Source: CBDCVO01 sp965223085 (GTDB lineage Bacteria; Pseudomonadota; Gammaproteobacteria; Ga0077536). From it: a stretch of 64,000 nucleotides of DNA. The DNA is taken from NCBI GenBank assembly GCA_965223085.1, contig OZ244981.1, forward strand, positions 4,340,001-4,404,000, in the 5' to 3' direction. This document shows, in pieces, positions 8,939-17,001 of this stretch. The notes beneath the pieces are model-generated. The model searched no databases, was not told where the DNA came from, and was given only the letters and a program-made list of their open reading frames with translations. Numbering within the stretch: position 1 is the stretch's first letter; each line of letters begins with the position of its first letter. A program made the position numbers and the translations under genes.

Positions 8939-9093
8939 TTGCTTTCTTAGCGCTTAGGTGGGGCGACGATAACGCCGCAGATCACACCAGACACGCGAGC
9001 GTTGCCACCCACGCCGAGCAATGCTCCTCCATACCGGCTGCCACCACCTATAGTTAAAATATCGAGCCCTAAACCGTCATCATACACACGCCT

Positions 9094-9570
9094 ATGAACC
9101 TTACTACTAGTGACCGTTACGAAGCGATCCCTATCGGCCATGTGGAGACCGACGTCCCGGACGCCGATATCGCGCGGCAGCGCCGCACCCTGCGCGCGCA
9201 TATCGTCATCGCACCACCGTATGTTCCTGCGCTGCTTGGCATCGAAGATTACTCGCACCTCGTGGTAGTTTTTTGGATGCATCGCCGCAGCGGTGAACCA
9301 CAGCTCGTCAGTCACCCGCGAGGCGATCAAACACTGCCGCCCACCGGTGCGTTCGCCGGCCGCGGGCGCAACCATCCCAATCCCATCGGTCTCGCGGTGG
9401 TGGAACTAATCGGGCTTAGCGAAGGTCGCTTAGAGGTCTTGCGACTCGACGCATATCACGGCACACCAGTGATCGACATCAAACCCTATGATCTCTACGA
9501 CGTCGTGGCGGCGCCGCGCGTACCGGGATGGCTGCATGCCCGTGCGACGCGTGGCAATTCACCCGCTTAA
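9094..9570 (+). CDS. trmO: TsaA-like tRNA methyltransferase, TrmO family
   Basis: A 158-residue protein of the UPF0066/TsaA barrel family. The diagnostic block GRGRNHPNPIGLAVVEL (compare R-x-P-x-R-P-N-P-I-G-L in the family) lies near residue 90, preceded by LLGIEDYSHLVVVFWMH and followed by LDAYHGTPVIDIKPYD. E. coli TrmO uses S-adenosylmethionine to methylate N6 of t6A37 in some tRNAs. This protein lacks the extra C-terminal domain of the 235-residue E. coli enzyme, so it is a short form, and the exact tRNA substrate is uncertain. The start ATG has no strong ribosome-binding site. It is divergent from lhr with a 155-base spacer. Confidence 0.82.
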   Translation: MNLTTSDRYEAIPIGHVETDVPDADIARQRRTLRAHIVIAPPYVPALLGIEDYSHLVVVFWMHRRSGEPQLVSHPRGDQTLPPTGAFAGRGRNHPNPIGLAVVELIGLSEGRLEVLRLDAYHGTPVIDIKPYDLYDVVAAPRVPGWLHARATRGNSPA

Positions 9571-9644
9571 GGGGTGCTGGCACTGTCACGGCTCCTACGG
9601 TAAAGTTGTATTTTTGAAACACATAAGACAGTTTTGTTGCAAAA

Positions 9645-10193
9645 ATGAAACGTTTTAAGCGGCTCTGCCTCGCCGTTGTGGCTGCAGGCATGACGGGATC
9701 CGAAGCGGCCGACGTCACCCCCGGCGCCACCGACGGTGCCACCTATGGCAATTGGACGGTTAAGTGCGAACAAGCCGACGACGCGCCGGATAGCTGTTTT
9801 ATCTTTCAAAATCTGGTTTTGCGCGAAGGTGGTCAGCGTGTGCTGCAACTCGCGGTAGGCTACGTGCCGGCCGCCGTTGAGCCGATTGCGTTGCTTAGCC
9901 TACCGCTCGGCATTTCGCTGCCGCCCGGGGTCAGCATTAGCATCGACGATGGCGAGGCGACCCGTTTCGCGATCGAACGTTGCGAACCCAACGGCTGCCG
10001 CGCCGGCCTCAAATTGAAAGCCCCGCTAGTCGCCGAAATTAGCGCCGGTGAGCGCATATTAATCAAGTTTTTCGATGCGCAGCGCGAAGCGATAGAAGTG
10101 CCGTTGTCCTTACAGGGGTTCGCTACCGGCCTCGCCGCGGTTCGCACGACGTCCGACGACAGCACCGCGGCTCAAGGTAGCGCCGCACCATAG
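9645..10193 (+). CDS. Exported IalB-family (invasion-associated locus B) protein
   Basis: Residues 1-22 form a signal peptide (MKRFKRLCLAVVAAGMTGSEAA). The mature part has the family features in order: YGNWTVKCEQ, a paired-cysteine segment DSCFIFQNLV, VLQLAVGYVP, SLPLGISLPPGVSISIDDG, then RCEPNGCRAGL with the second cysteine pair, and VPLSLQGFATGLAAV near the end. IalB homologues are periplasmic and widespread in proteobacteria; despite the name, no virulence role can be inferred. The four cysteines probably form disulfides. Its 3' end overlaps the 3' end of the DUF192 gene on the other strand by 22 bases, leaving no room for a separate terminator. Confidence 0.87.
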   Translation: MKRFKRLCLAVVAAGMTGSEAADVTPGATDGATYGNWTVKCEQADDAPDSCFIFQNLVLREGGQRVLQLAVGYVPAAVEPIALLSLPLGISLPPGVSISIDDGEATRFAIERCEPNGCRAGLKLKAPLVAEISAGERILIKFFDAQREAIEVPLSLQGFATGLAAVRTTSDDSTAAQGSAAP

Positions 10194-10648
10194 ACGTGAT
10201 CGCCGATCGCGATCTCCAATTGCGCCGCATCGCTAGCATTGATTTCCACAACGTAGCGAACCGGTACGGATGATGATAGGACGGCAGTGGATTCGGGTGC
10301 CGCCCGCGCCACAATACTTCGCACGATGCCGCCGCTATCGACGAACAACATAGCTAAAGCGACATACGTGTTTTTCATCCACATCGAGACGATTTGCTCG
10401 TGTTCAAAATCAAACACCATGCCCTGCATGGAGGGTAAATGCTTACGAAACATCAAACCGCGCGCGCGGCTCGCCGCGTCGCGTGCATAAACCACATTGA
10501 AATTTAGCCGTACGCCATCGCGACGCACGATCGTTAGAGTGTTGTCCGTTGCCGTCGCTGCACCGAGCCCGATGATAAACAGCCCGCACACTAGCGCCGC
10601 GACACCAGTCACGATGGTGACACAATATCCTTTTCGGGCGCGTTCCAT
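10172..10648 (-). CDS. DUF192 family exported protein
   Basis: The ATG at 10648 (158 residues) is preferred to an upstream TTG at 10687. It begins with a basic stretch and a hydrophobic segment (about residues 8-30), consistent with a signal peptide or N-terminal anchor. The DUF192 signature is clear: RARGLMFRKHLPSMQGMVFDF, then VSMWMKNTYVALAMLFVD, then VVEINA near the C-terminus. The family is a small beta-barrel of unknown function, often secreted. The gene starts 40 bases inside the 3' end of the PqiA-like gene, indicating translational coupling in a two-gene operon. Confidence 0.88.
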   Translation of the reverse strand: MERARKGYCVTIVTGVAALVCGLFIIGLGAATATDNTLTIVRRDGVRLNFNVVYARDAASRARGLMFRKHLPSMQGMVFDFEHEQIVSMWMKNTYVALAMLFVDSGGIVRSIVARAAPESTAVLSSSVPVRYVVEINASDAAQLEIAIGDHVYGAALP

Positions 10649-11475
10649 TCCGTGATTATATGTCCACACAGTAGCGACAACAGGCAATAGGTGGCGAAGA
10701 AATACAAGCCGATACCGACCTTGGCGGTCAAGCCGTCACCTTGCCCGCCGGCAAAGAATGCGATCAATACCGCTACCACGAACACGTCTGCCATAGACCA
10801 TTTGCCGATATGCCGTACCCAGGTTCTCGCCCTCGCTTTGCCACGTCCAGCGCGTGATTGCAGCAACACCGCCGCCAGCAATAACTTTACGGTAGGGATC
10901 GCGACGCTGCAGATAGCGACTATCGCCGCAACGAACCACTGGTGGGCACGTAGCAAGGCCACTATCGTCGACAGCACACTTTTGCTGTCGTGTTCTAGAA
11001 CAATGGCACCGAGTAAGGGTATGTCCACGTCGGCTTGGTAGGTGATAATCGGTGCCGCTAATCCTGCCATCAGACACAGCCCACACAAGCCTAACAGGTC
11101 TGGGAGTAGGCGGCGCAGGCGTTCGCGCGGCGTCTGCATGGGTGCCGGGCAACAGGCCCATAATGCAATGACGAAAAGCGCGCTTGCAGCTGCGAAAACG
11201 AGGCTTATGTGTCGAGCCTGAGACTCTTTTCGATGCACCGTAGCCACTATGCCGTTAAGCTCTGCGCGTGCGCGCGAACCGCCCTTATAGACCGAAAACG
11301 ATAGCTTTTCGACAAAGTCCTTCCACGCCAGCTCGGCAGTGCCCTGCAAATTCAACGCGTCATATGCGTAGCTGTTGACCTCCGCCGCGTCCCGCGTCAG
11401 CGACACGATGCAAACGACAGCAGCGCATGCCAAAGGGTAGAACGCGACTCGAATTAGGGCCTGCACGGGCGTCAC
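10609..11475 (-). CDS. PqiA-like inner-membrane protein
   Basis: A 288-residue protein with a GTG start. It has an N-terminal membrane segment (about 8-27), a polar region of about 75 residues that is probably periplasmic, and four to five further membrane segments. The C-terminal part carries the PqiA signature RHIGKWSMADVFVVAVLIAF near residue 230. PqiA/YebS proteins work with MCE-domain proteins (PqiB/YebT) in lipid transport across the envelope. Here it is shorter than E. coli PqiA (417), seems to hold only one PqiA repeat, lacks the N-terminal zinc-ribbon cysteines, and has no MCE partner nearby. It forms an operon with the DUF192 gene, whose start it overlaps. Confidence 0.8.
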   Translation of the reverse strand: MTPVQALIRVAFYPLACAAVVCIVSLTRDAAEVNSYAYDALNLQGTAELAWKDFVEKLSFSVYKGGSRARAELNGIVATVHRKESQARHISLVFAAASALFVIALWACCPAPMQTPRERLRRLLPDLLGLCGLCLMAGLAAPIITYQADVDIPLLGAIVLEHDSKSVLSTIVALLRAHQWFVAAIVAICSVAIPTVKLLLAAVLLQSRAGRGKARARTWVRHIGKWSMADVFVVAVLIAFFAGGQGDGLTAKVGIGLYFFATYCLLSLLCGHIITEWNAPEKDIVSPS

Positions 11476-11749
11476 TCGCGCCGCTGCCGAACAAACACCT
11501 TGCGCCCACCATGGCGGTAGGCGCGCTGTCCAGAGGAGCTACCGTAGCAACGGGCAACGCCACGTGCAGGCGAGCGCATGCGCGCGCTGCAGGTGACGCT
11601 TGAAAACGCCTCGCCCGGCGTTGCTGGTTGCTCATTTAGACTCACCACAACATCTTCCTGCGCACTGATTGCGCCGTTTTCAGGCACAAGCGTGCCGCGG
11701 CTGGCACATCAACAGGACGCTGCACCGATGTCGTTTCCTCGGCGCGCGT
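11476..11749. other. Spacer, nothing recognised
   Basis: These 274 bases between the GGDEF-EAL gene's 3' end and the PqiA-like gene's start contain no supported gene or RNA. They should hold the promoter of the PqiA-like/DUF192 pair and the end of the signalling operon. Confidence 0.4.
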
Positions 11750-13876
11750 CTAGCCGGTGCGCGTTATCCTGCCGCAATATTGGCCGTCGACGGTTAAGAA
11801 GTCTGCCAAGGCGTCATGGTGCAGGGGTTTAGAAAATAAAAACCCCTGGGCTGAAGGACAGTGCATTTCACGTAAGCGATCGGCCTGCTCTGGGGTTTCC
11901 ACGCCCTCAGCGATGACGTCCATACCCAACGTCGCACCTAGGGTAATAATCGCCGCGACGATCGCGCCGCTGTCGTCCTTATCTCCCATGGTGGAAACAA
12001 AGGAACGATCGATTTTTAAAGAGTCATAGCGGAACCGTTGCAAATAACTTAGCGATGAATAGCCAGTGCCGAAATCGTCGACGTGCAATTCAATGCCTAG
12101 ATCGCGCAAATCCGTCAACGTGCTCATAACCAAGTCACCATGATCCATTACTACGCGCTCAGTTATTTCTAGCTTTACGGAACTCGGTTCGACGTTCGCA
12201 TCTTCGAGCAAAGCAACCATGCGTTTTCCCATGTCGTCGGTGAGAAATAGTTTCCCAGGCACATTGATGCTCATAGTTAACGACGGCGAAACGGGAAAGA
12301 GTTTCTGTAATTTCGCTAATTGATAGCACGCACGTTCTAAAACCCACCATCCGATCGGCACCGCCAAGCTCGTTTCCTCTACGATGCCGATGAATTCCTC
12401 CGGCATAACCACCCCACGACTCGGATGAATCCAGCGTAGCAAAGCTTCGAAGCCGGAGACTTGCCCAGACTCTATTGCGATGATCGGTTGGTAGAACAAC
12501 TCAAATTCGCTTTTCTCTAGCGCACGCCGCAGATCGGTCTCCATACGATGCTGAAACATCGCTTGATCGTGCATATAAGTATCGAACACCGCGTAACCTG
12601 CGTGGCCCGAACTCTTGGCGCGATACATCGCGATATCCGCGTCACGCAACATTTCCTCTGGGGTTCGATAGTTTTCAGAACTAAGCGCGATACCAATGCT
12701 TGCCGAAGTGAATACCGCATGAGAATCAACTTCGATCTCGTGCGCTAAGGCCGCATGCAAACGCTCGACGACGTAGACGGCATCGGAAGGCCCGCCGATG
12801 TCGTTTAACACGATCGCGAACTCGTCGCCGCCCAGCCTCGCGAGCGTGTCGCCAGGACGCAAACAGCTGTGAAGGCGAGTGGCGATTTGTGCCAATAACT
12901 CATCCCCAACCGCGTGTCCGAGGCTATCGTTGACGTGCTTGAATCGGTCTAGATCAAAAAACAAGACCGCAAATAAACGCGATGGATCCCGTCGATAGCG
13001 ACGTAACGCTAAGTCGAGCCGATCCAAGAATAATATACGGTTCGGCAAACCGGTCAAAGCATCGTGCATTGCTTCATGCATCAATCGTGCTTCGGTTTGC
13101 TTGCGTCGAGTGATGTCGGTCATAGAACCGGCCATCCGCAAGACTTGACCGTTCTCGTCCCGTACCGCCAATCCACGCGTCGATACCCAGCGAATTTCAC
13201 CACCCTTGGTCGTAATCCGATACTCACACTCGAAATGGCTGGTGCGTCCTTCCATATGCGCGTTGATCGCGAGGTCAAAAGACTCGCGGTCACGTGCGTC
13301 GATACGATCGAACCATTCGTCTACCCGATCGGTGATTTCTTTCTCCGTATAGCCGAGTATCGATTTCCACCGCGAAGAGAAATGAATATCTTGGTCACGA
13401 AGATTCCAATCCCAAATACCGTCGTTGGCGCCGGCTACCGCGAGTGCATAGCGTTGCTCACTCTCTACCAAGGCGCGGTCCGCACGTGCACGTTCGATCG
13501 CATAGTTAATAGCACGTCCTATCAGGGGTCCGTCCACCTCGCGTTTGACCAGATAATCTTGCGCCCCTTCACGCACTGCTTTGGCGCCGAGATCTATGCT
13601 CGACTGGTTCGTTAGGACAATCAACGGCAAGTGCGGAACCGCGCGGTGCATGCGCCGGCAGACTTCGATGCCAGCAAGGTCAGGCAAGTTTAGATCGAGC
13701 AATATGATATCGAAATTCGTTTCTAAAGCCCGATTAGTCGCTTCATCCAGACGTTCCACGTGTTCAATAATGAAACGCCAGCCGCTGACGTTGCGTAAAT
13801 GTTTGATCGCGAGCTTTGCTTCGGAATCGATATCTTCAACTAAAAGGACACGGCAAGTACGCGTTTCTTCGTTCAT
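11750..13876 (-). CDS. REC-PAS-GGDEF-EAL cyclic-di-GMP signalling protein
   Basis: A 708-residue cytosolic protein with four domains. The receiver (residues 8-125) has acidic residues at VEDIDSE, phospho-acceptor D61 in LLDLNLPDLAG and lysine 111. A PAS/PAC domain follows (about 138-257). The GGDEF domain has an intact RLGGDEF motif at 349-353 and an RPGD inhibitory site at 340-343. The EAL domain has EALLRW at 477-482 and DDFGTGYSSLSYL later, with catalytic acidic residues retained. Both cyclase and phosphodiesterase activities are therefore possible; which dominates cannot be read from sequence. AAGGTG lies five bases before the ATG. The gene starts 12 bases after the histidine kinase stop, so the kinase is its likely phosphodonor. 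Confidence 0.93.
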   Translation of the reverse strand: MNEETRTCRVLLVEDIDSEAKLAIKHLRNVSGWRFIIEHVERLDEATNRALETNFDIILLDLNLPDLAGIEVCRRMHRAVPHLPLIVLTNQSSIDLGAKAVREGAQDYLVKREVDGPLIGRAINYAIERARADRALVESEQRYALAVAGANDGIWDWNLRDQDIHFSSRWKSILGYTEKEITDRVDEWFDRIDARDRESFDLAINAHMEGRTSHFECEYRITTKGGEIRWVSTRGLAVRDENGQVLRMAGSMTDITRRKQTEARLMHEAMHDALTGLPNRILFLDRLDLALRRYRRDPSRLFAVLFFDLDRFKHVNDSLGHAVGDELLAQIATRLHSCLRPGDTLARLGGDEFAIVLNDIGGPSDAVYVVERLHAALAHEIEVDSHAVFTSASIGIALSSENYRTPEEMLRDADIAMYRAKSSGHAGYAVFDTYMHDQAMFQHRMETDLRRALEKSEFELFYQPIIAIESGQVSGFEALLRWIHPSRGVVMPEEFIGIVEETSLAVPIGWWVLERACYQLAKLQKLFPVSPSLTMSINVPGKLFLTDDMGKRMVALLEDANVEPSSVKLEITERVVMDHGDLVMSTLTDLRDLGIELHVDDFGTGYSSLSYLQRFRYDSLKIDRSFVSTMGDKDDSGAIVAAIITLGATLGMDVIAEGVETPEQADRLREMHCPSAQGFLFSKPLHHDALADFLTVDGQYCGRITRTG

Positions 13877-13888
13877 CCAGCACCTTGT

Positions 13889-15376
13889 TTAACTCATCTG
13901 ATCCTGATGGGTAAGACGTTCACCACGCAGCGTCCGTAACGCGAGTCCTTTGAATTCGATAATGAAACAGGCGCCACGACCAGGCTCCGAATCGACATAG
14001 ATTTCGCCGCCGTGTGCTTCGATGATCTGACGACAAATTGTCAAACCGACCCCAATGCCGGGGTATTCGCTGTCCTTATGCAGGCGCCGGAATAATTCAA
14101 ATACGCGGCTCGTATCCCGCGGGTCAATACCGATACCATTATCCTCGACAAAAATGCGTACCACCATGTCCGTATCCTCGGCGCGAATTTTGATACGCGG
14201 TGTACTGTTATCTTGAAACTTAATCGCATTCGCAACCAAATTTTGGAAAACCTGTGTCATTTGATGGCGTCGCAACCGCAGCGTCGGCAAAGCTTGCTTC
14301 TCTACTGTAGCACCGGAACGATTTATTTCCGCCCGTAAATTTTCTACGGCATCCTCGACCACGCTATCTAGACTCACCATTTCGATGGCGCTGTCGTCTT
14401 GCCCGAGCTGCGCATTGTGAGCCAAGCCGTCTAACATATGCTGCAGACGTTTGGCTAGAAGTTCCATGTCGGTAACGGTCTTCTGCGCATCAGGGTTATC
14501 GCTTACGGCGTCTTGCAAGGATTGAGCGTGGCTTAGAATTGAATTCAGTGGCGCCTGTAAATCGTGCGCCAATGCCAAGGCGAGATGATCTCGATCCTCA
14601 CGTGGCGTAATTGCGGCATCGGAGTCAGCCTTAGATACAGTGCTAATATCAATCAGTTGCGCTCCCCACAGCGGCCCGTAACCAGCAAATTCCCGCTGCA
14701 GGCTTAAACTAATGACCACGGGCAAAGTACCGAGCCCGGTGCTCAGCTCGCCGTTGAAATACCACTCCGGTCGTGCCGCATGTAGTTCATGCGCCCAGCG
14801 TTCGCGGTCAGCGGCGGCGGCGAGCAATTGCGTGAGCGTGCGCCCGAGCAAATGATAGCGTGGGTATTCGAGCATGTTTTCGACCCGCTCGTTGAGCCAC
14901 AAAAAACGGCCGTCACTATCGAGTACGCAAAACGCCGCTGGTAACAATTTGTTACAAATTGCGCGTAGTTCGACAGCGCGCACGCGTGCGAGCTCATCCA
15001 TGGTCCGCAGTCGCGAGAATAATTGCTCAGGTAATTTGAGGTAGCCTAAACTCGATTTAACAGTACGCCCGTCGATGCCGAGACCGATGCATTCGCTGTC
15101 CGGCGGCAACGCATGTTCGTGCGCGAATACCCACCAGGCGCAATGGGGACGTTGGCGTCGAATCTCGGCGATTAAATTCGACACCTCATGCAAAAAGGCA
15201 CCCGGATCCGCCACCATAGCGTCCACCGGAGCGACGGCCATCTGACCTACCGCATCTAGAATGCTGGCCGCTTCGAGCACTTCGACGCCGCTACGCGCGC
15301 TGCGCAATGCTAACGCGAGTAAGGCCCGATCATGCTCTCCCTCATCCAGCAGAATTATTCTTGATTGTTCAGTCAA
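13889..15376 (-). CDS. PAS sensor histidine kinase with a degenerate receiver-like N-terminus
   Basis: A 495-residue protein starting at TTG; no nearby in-frame ATG exists. The first ~125 residues look like a receiver fold (IILLDEGEHDRALL at the start), but the usual D-x-x-(M/L)-P-x-x-(D/G)-G segment is replaced by MVADPGAFLHEV, so phosphorylation there is doubtful. A PAS domain (about 145-235) is followed by the dimerisation helix ALAHDLQAPLNSILSHAQ with the phospho-histidine. The ATPase domain has NLVANAIKF (N box), VEDNGIGID (G1) and GIGVGLTICRQIIEAHGG (G2). No membrane segment is seen, so it senses a cytosolic signal or another protein. It is the first gene of a two-gene operon with the REC-PAS-GGDEF-EAL protein. 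Confidence 0.9.
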   Translation of the reverse strand: MTEQSRIILLDEGEHDRALLALALRSARSGVEVLEAASILDAVGQMAVAPVDAMVADPGAFLHEVSNLIAEIRRQRPHCAWWVFAHEHALPPDSECIGLGIDGRTVKSSLGYLKLPEQLFSRLRTMDELARVRAVELRAICNKLLPAAFCVLDSDGRFLWLNERVENMLEYPRYHLLGRTLTQLLAAAADRERWAHELHAARPEWYFNGELSTGLGTLPVVISLSLQREFAGYGPLWGAQLIDISTVSKADSDAAITPREDRDHLALALAHDLQAPLNSILSHAQSLQDAVSDNPDAQKTVTDMELLAKRLQHMLDGLAHNAQLGQDDSAIEMVSLDSVVEDAVENLRAEINRSGATVEKQALPTLRLRRHQMTQVFQNLVANAIKFQDNSTPRIKIRAEDTDMVVRIFVEDNGIGIDPRDTSRVFELFRRLHKDSEYPGIGVGLTICRQIIEAHGGEIYVDSEPGRGACFIIEFKGLALRTLRGERLTHQDQMS

Positions 15377-15668
15377 GGCTTATCGCGCCCGCCGCTGATA
15401 GCTTCGCCCTTCGATCACTGCCTGATGCCCGCTTCTAGGTGTAGCCGAGTTGCGGCGCCGCCGTAAAACCCCCTGTCGTGGGCACACCGCCATTTTATAC
15501 TGAAAATTGATCGATAGTGTTTGCTTCGCTGTCCCTGCAACGAACACGGTTCGCCCGGCACTAGATACGCGCGCCAAACATCGACACTAGCATGGCCCGA
15601 CCTTGATGACAGGCCACTGCGATTTATGAAACACTTAGTATGCTTTTCGAAATGAGAGGTAGAGCACT
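15377..15668. other. Divergent promoter region between the kinase and icd
   Basis: The 292 bases must hold promoters for both the leftward signalling operon and icd-aceK. A GAGAGGT stretch close to the icd start works as ribosome-binding site. I could not place promoter hexamers or a regulator site with confidence. Confidence 0.4.
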
Positions 15669-16964
15669 TTGTCAGCGCAACCCAACGCTCCTGACGGCGG
15701 CCGCAAAATAACGATAACGGACGGTCGACTGATAGTACCCGATAACCCAATCATCCCGTTCATCGAAGGCGACGGCATCGGACCGGATGTCTGGCGGGCG
15801 AGCAAACGTGTGCTCGATGCGGCAGTAGAGAAGGCCTATGGCGGACAGCGCCACATCGAATGGATGGAAGTCTATGCAGGCGAAAAAGCAAACAATCTGA
15901 CCGGAACGTGGTTACCCGATGCCACGCTCGACGCCTGCCGTGCGTATCTCGTTGCGATTAAAGGTCCGCTGACGACACCGATCGGGGGCGGCATTCGTTC
16001 CTTAAACGTAGCACTGCGGCAAATACTCGACCTCTACGTCTGTTTACGGCCGGTGCGCTGGTTTCGCGGCGTACCCTCGCCAGTGAAACATCCTGAAAAC
16101 GTCGACATGGTGATATTCCGTGAGAATACCGAAGACATTTATGCCGGCATCGAGTTTGAACAGGGCAGCGCAGAAAACCAACGATTTTTAGAACTCTTTG
16201 CTGAAGCGTTTCCAGATGCTTATAAGAAGATACGTTTTCCGAACACCTCTGGGGTCGGGATCAAGCCCATATCCCAAGAAGGCACGACGCGCTTGGTGCG
16301 TGCCGCGATCCAGTACGCGATCGATAATCAACGTAGTAACGTCACTTTCGTGCACAAGGGCAATATCATGAAATTCACGGAAGGCGCGTTCCGAAATTGG
16401 GGTTATCGCGTCGCCGCCGAGCAGTTTGCCAACGACACTTATTCTTGGGATCAATGGGATGAGACCGCCGCACGCGACGGTATCGAAGCCGCAAATACCG
16501 AGCAAACGGCGGCCTTGGATGCGGGTAAAATTTTGATAAAGGACACGATTGCCGATATCACGCTACAACAGGTGCTAACCCGCCCCAAGGAATTCGACGT
16601 CATCGCGACGATGAATTTAAATGGCGATTATTTGTCCGACGCACTCGCTGCCCAGGTCGGCGGCATCGGGATCGCACCGGGCGGCAATATTAATTACGAA
16701 ACCGGTCACGCGATTTTCGAAGCGACTCACGGCACCGCCCCAAAATACGCGAACCAAGACAAAGTCAACCCCGGATCAGTGCTGCTATCCGGTGAGTTGA
16801 TGCTTCGTTACCTCGGTTGGAGAGAAGCCGCCGATCGCGTTATCACCGCCATGGACGCGACTATCGACGAGAAAATCGTGACGTACGATTTCGCGCGGCT
16901 CATGGAATCCGCGAAGGAAGTGAAATGTAGCGAGTTCGCGACTGCCTTGATCGAGCGTATGTAA
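15669..16964 (+). CDS. icd: NADP-dependent isocitrate dehydrogenase
   Basis: A 431-residue dimeric isocitrate dehydrogenase (E. coli Icd: 416). It converts isocitrate to 2-oxoglutarate, CO2 and NADPH in the TCA cycle. Seen: FIEGDGIGPDVW near residue 31, GPLTTPIGGGIRSLNVALRQ with Ser111 at the site that AceK phosphorylates, FRENTEDIYAGIE, the catalytic lysine in FVHKGNIMKFTEGAF, and GIAPGGNINY and EATHGTAPKYA for cofactor binding. The start is TTG at 15669, supported by a GAGAGG stretch just upstream and by alignment of the N-terminus with E. coli Icd; no in-frame ATG is close. aceK follows after 37 bases, so enzyme and regulator are likely co-transcribed. Confidence 0.96.
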   Translation: MSAQPNAPDGGRKITITDGRLIVPDNPIIPFIEGDGIGPDVWRASKRVLDAAVEKAYGGQRHIEWMEVYAGEKANNLTGTWLPDATLDACRAYLVAIKGPLTTPIGGGIRSLNVALRQILDLYVCLRPVRWFRGVPSPVKHPENVDMVIFRENTEDIYAGIEFEQGSAENQRFLELFAEAFPDAYKKIRFPNTSGVGIKPISQEGTTRLVRAAIQYAIDNQRSNVTFVHKGNIMKFTEGAFRNWGYRVAAEQFANDTYSWDQWDETAARDGIEAANTEQTAALDAGKILIKDTIADITLQQVLTRPKEFDVIATMNLNGDYLSDALAAQVGGIGIAPGGNINYETGHAIFEATHGTAPKYANQDKVNPGSVLLSGELMLRYLGWREAADRVITAMDATIDEKIVTYDFARLMESAKEVKCSEFATALIERM

Positions 16965-17001
16965 GCAAGATAGTCTCTCGCAGTAACCGTAATAATCTCG
17001 C

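Noticed and set aside
13064..13615. 183-codon frame antisense to the GGDEF-EAL gene
   Set aside because: Opposite strand of conserved catalytic domains; no independent evidence.
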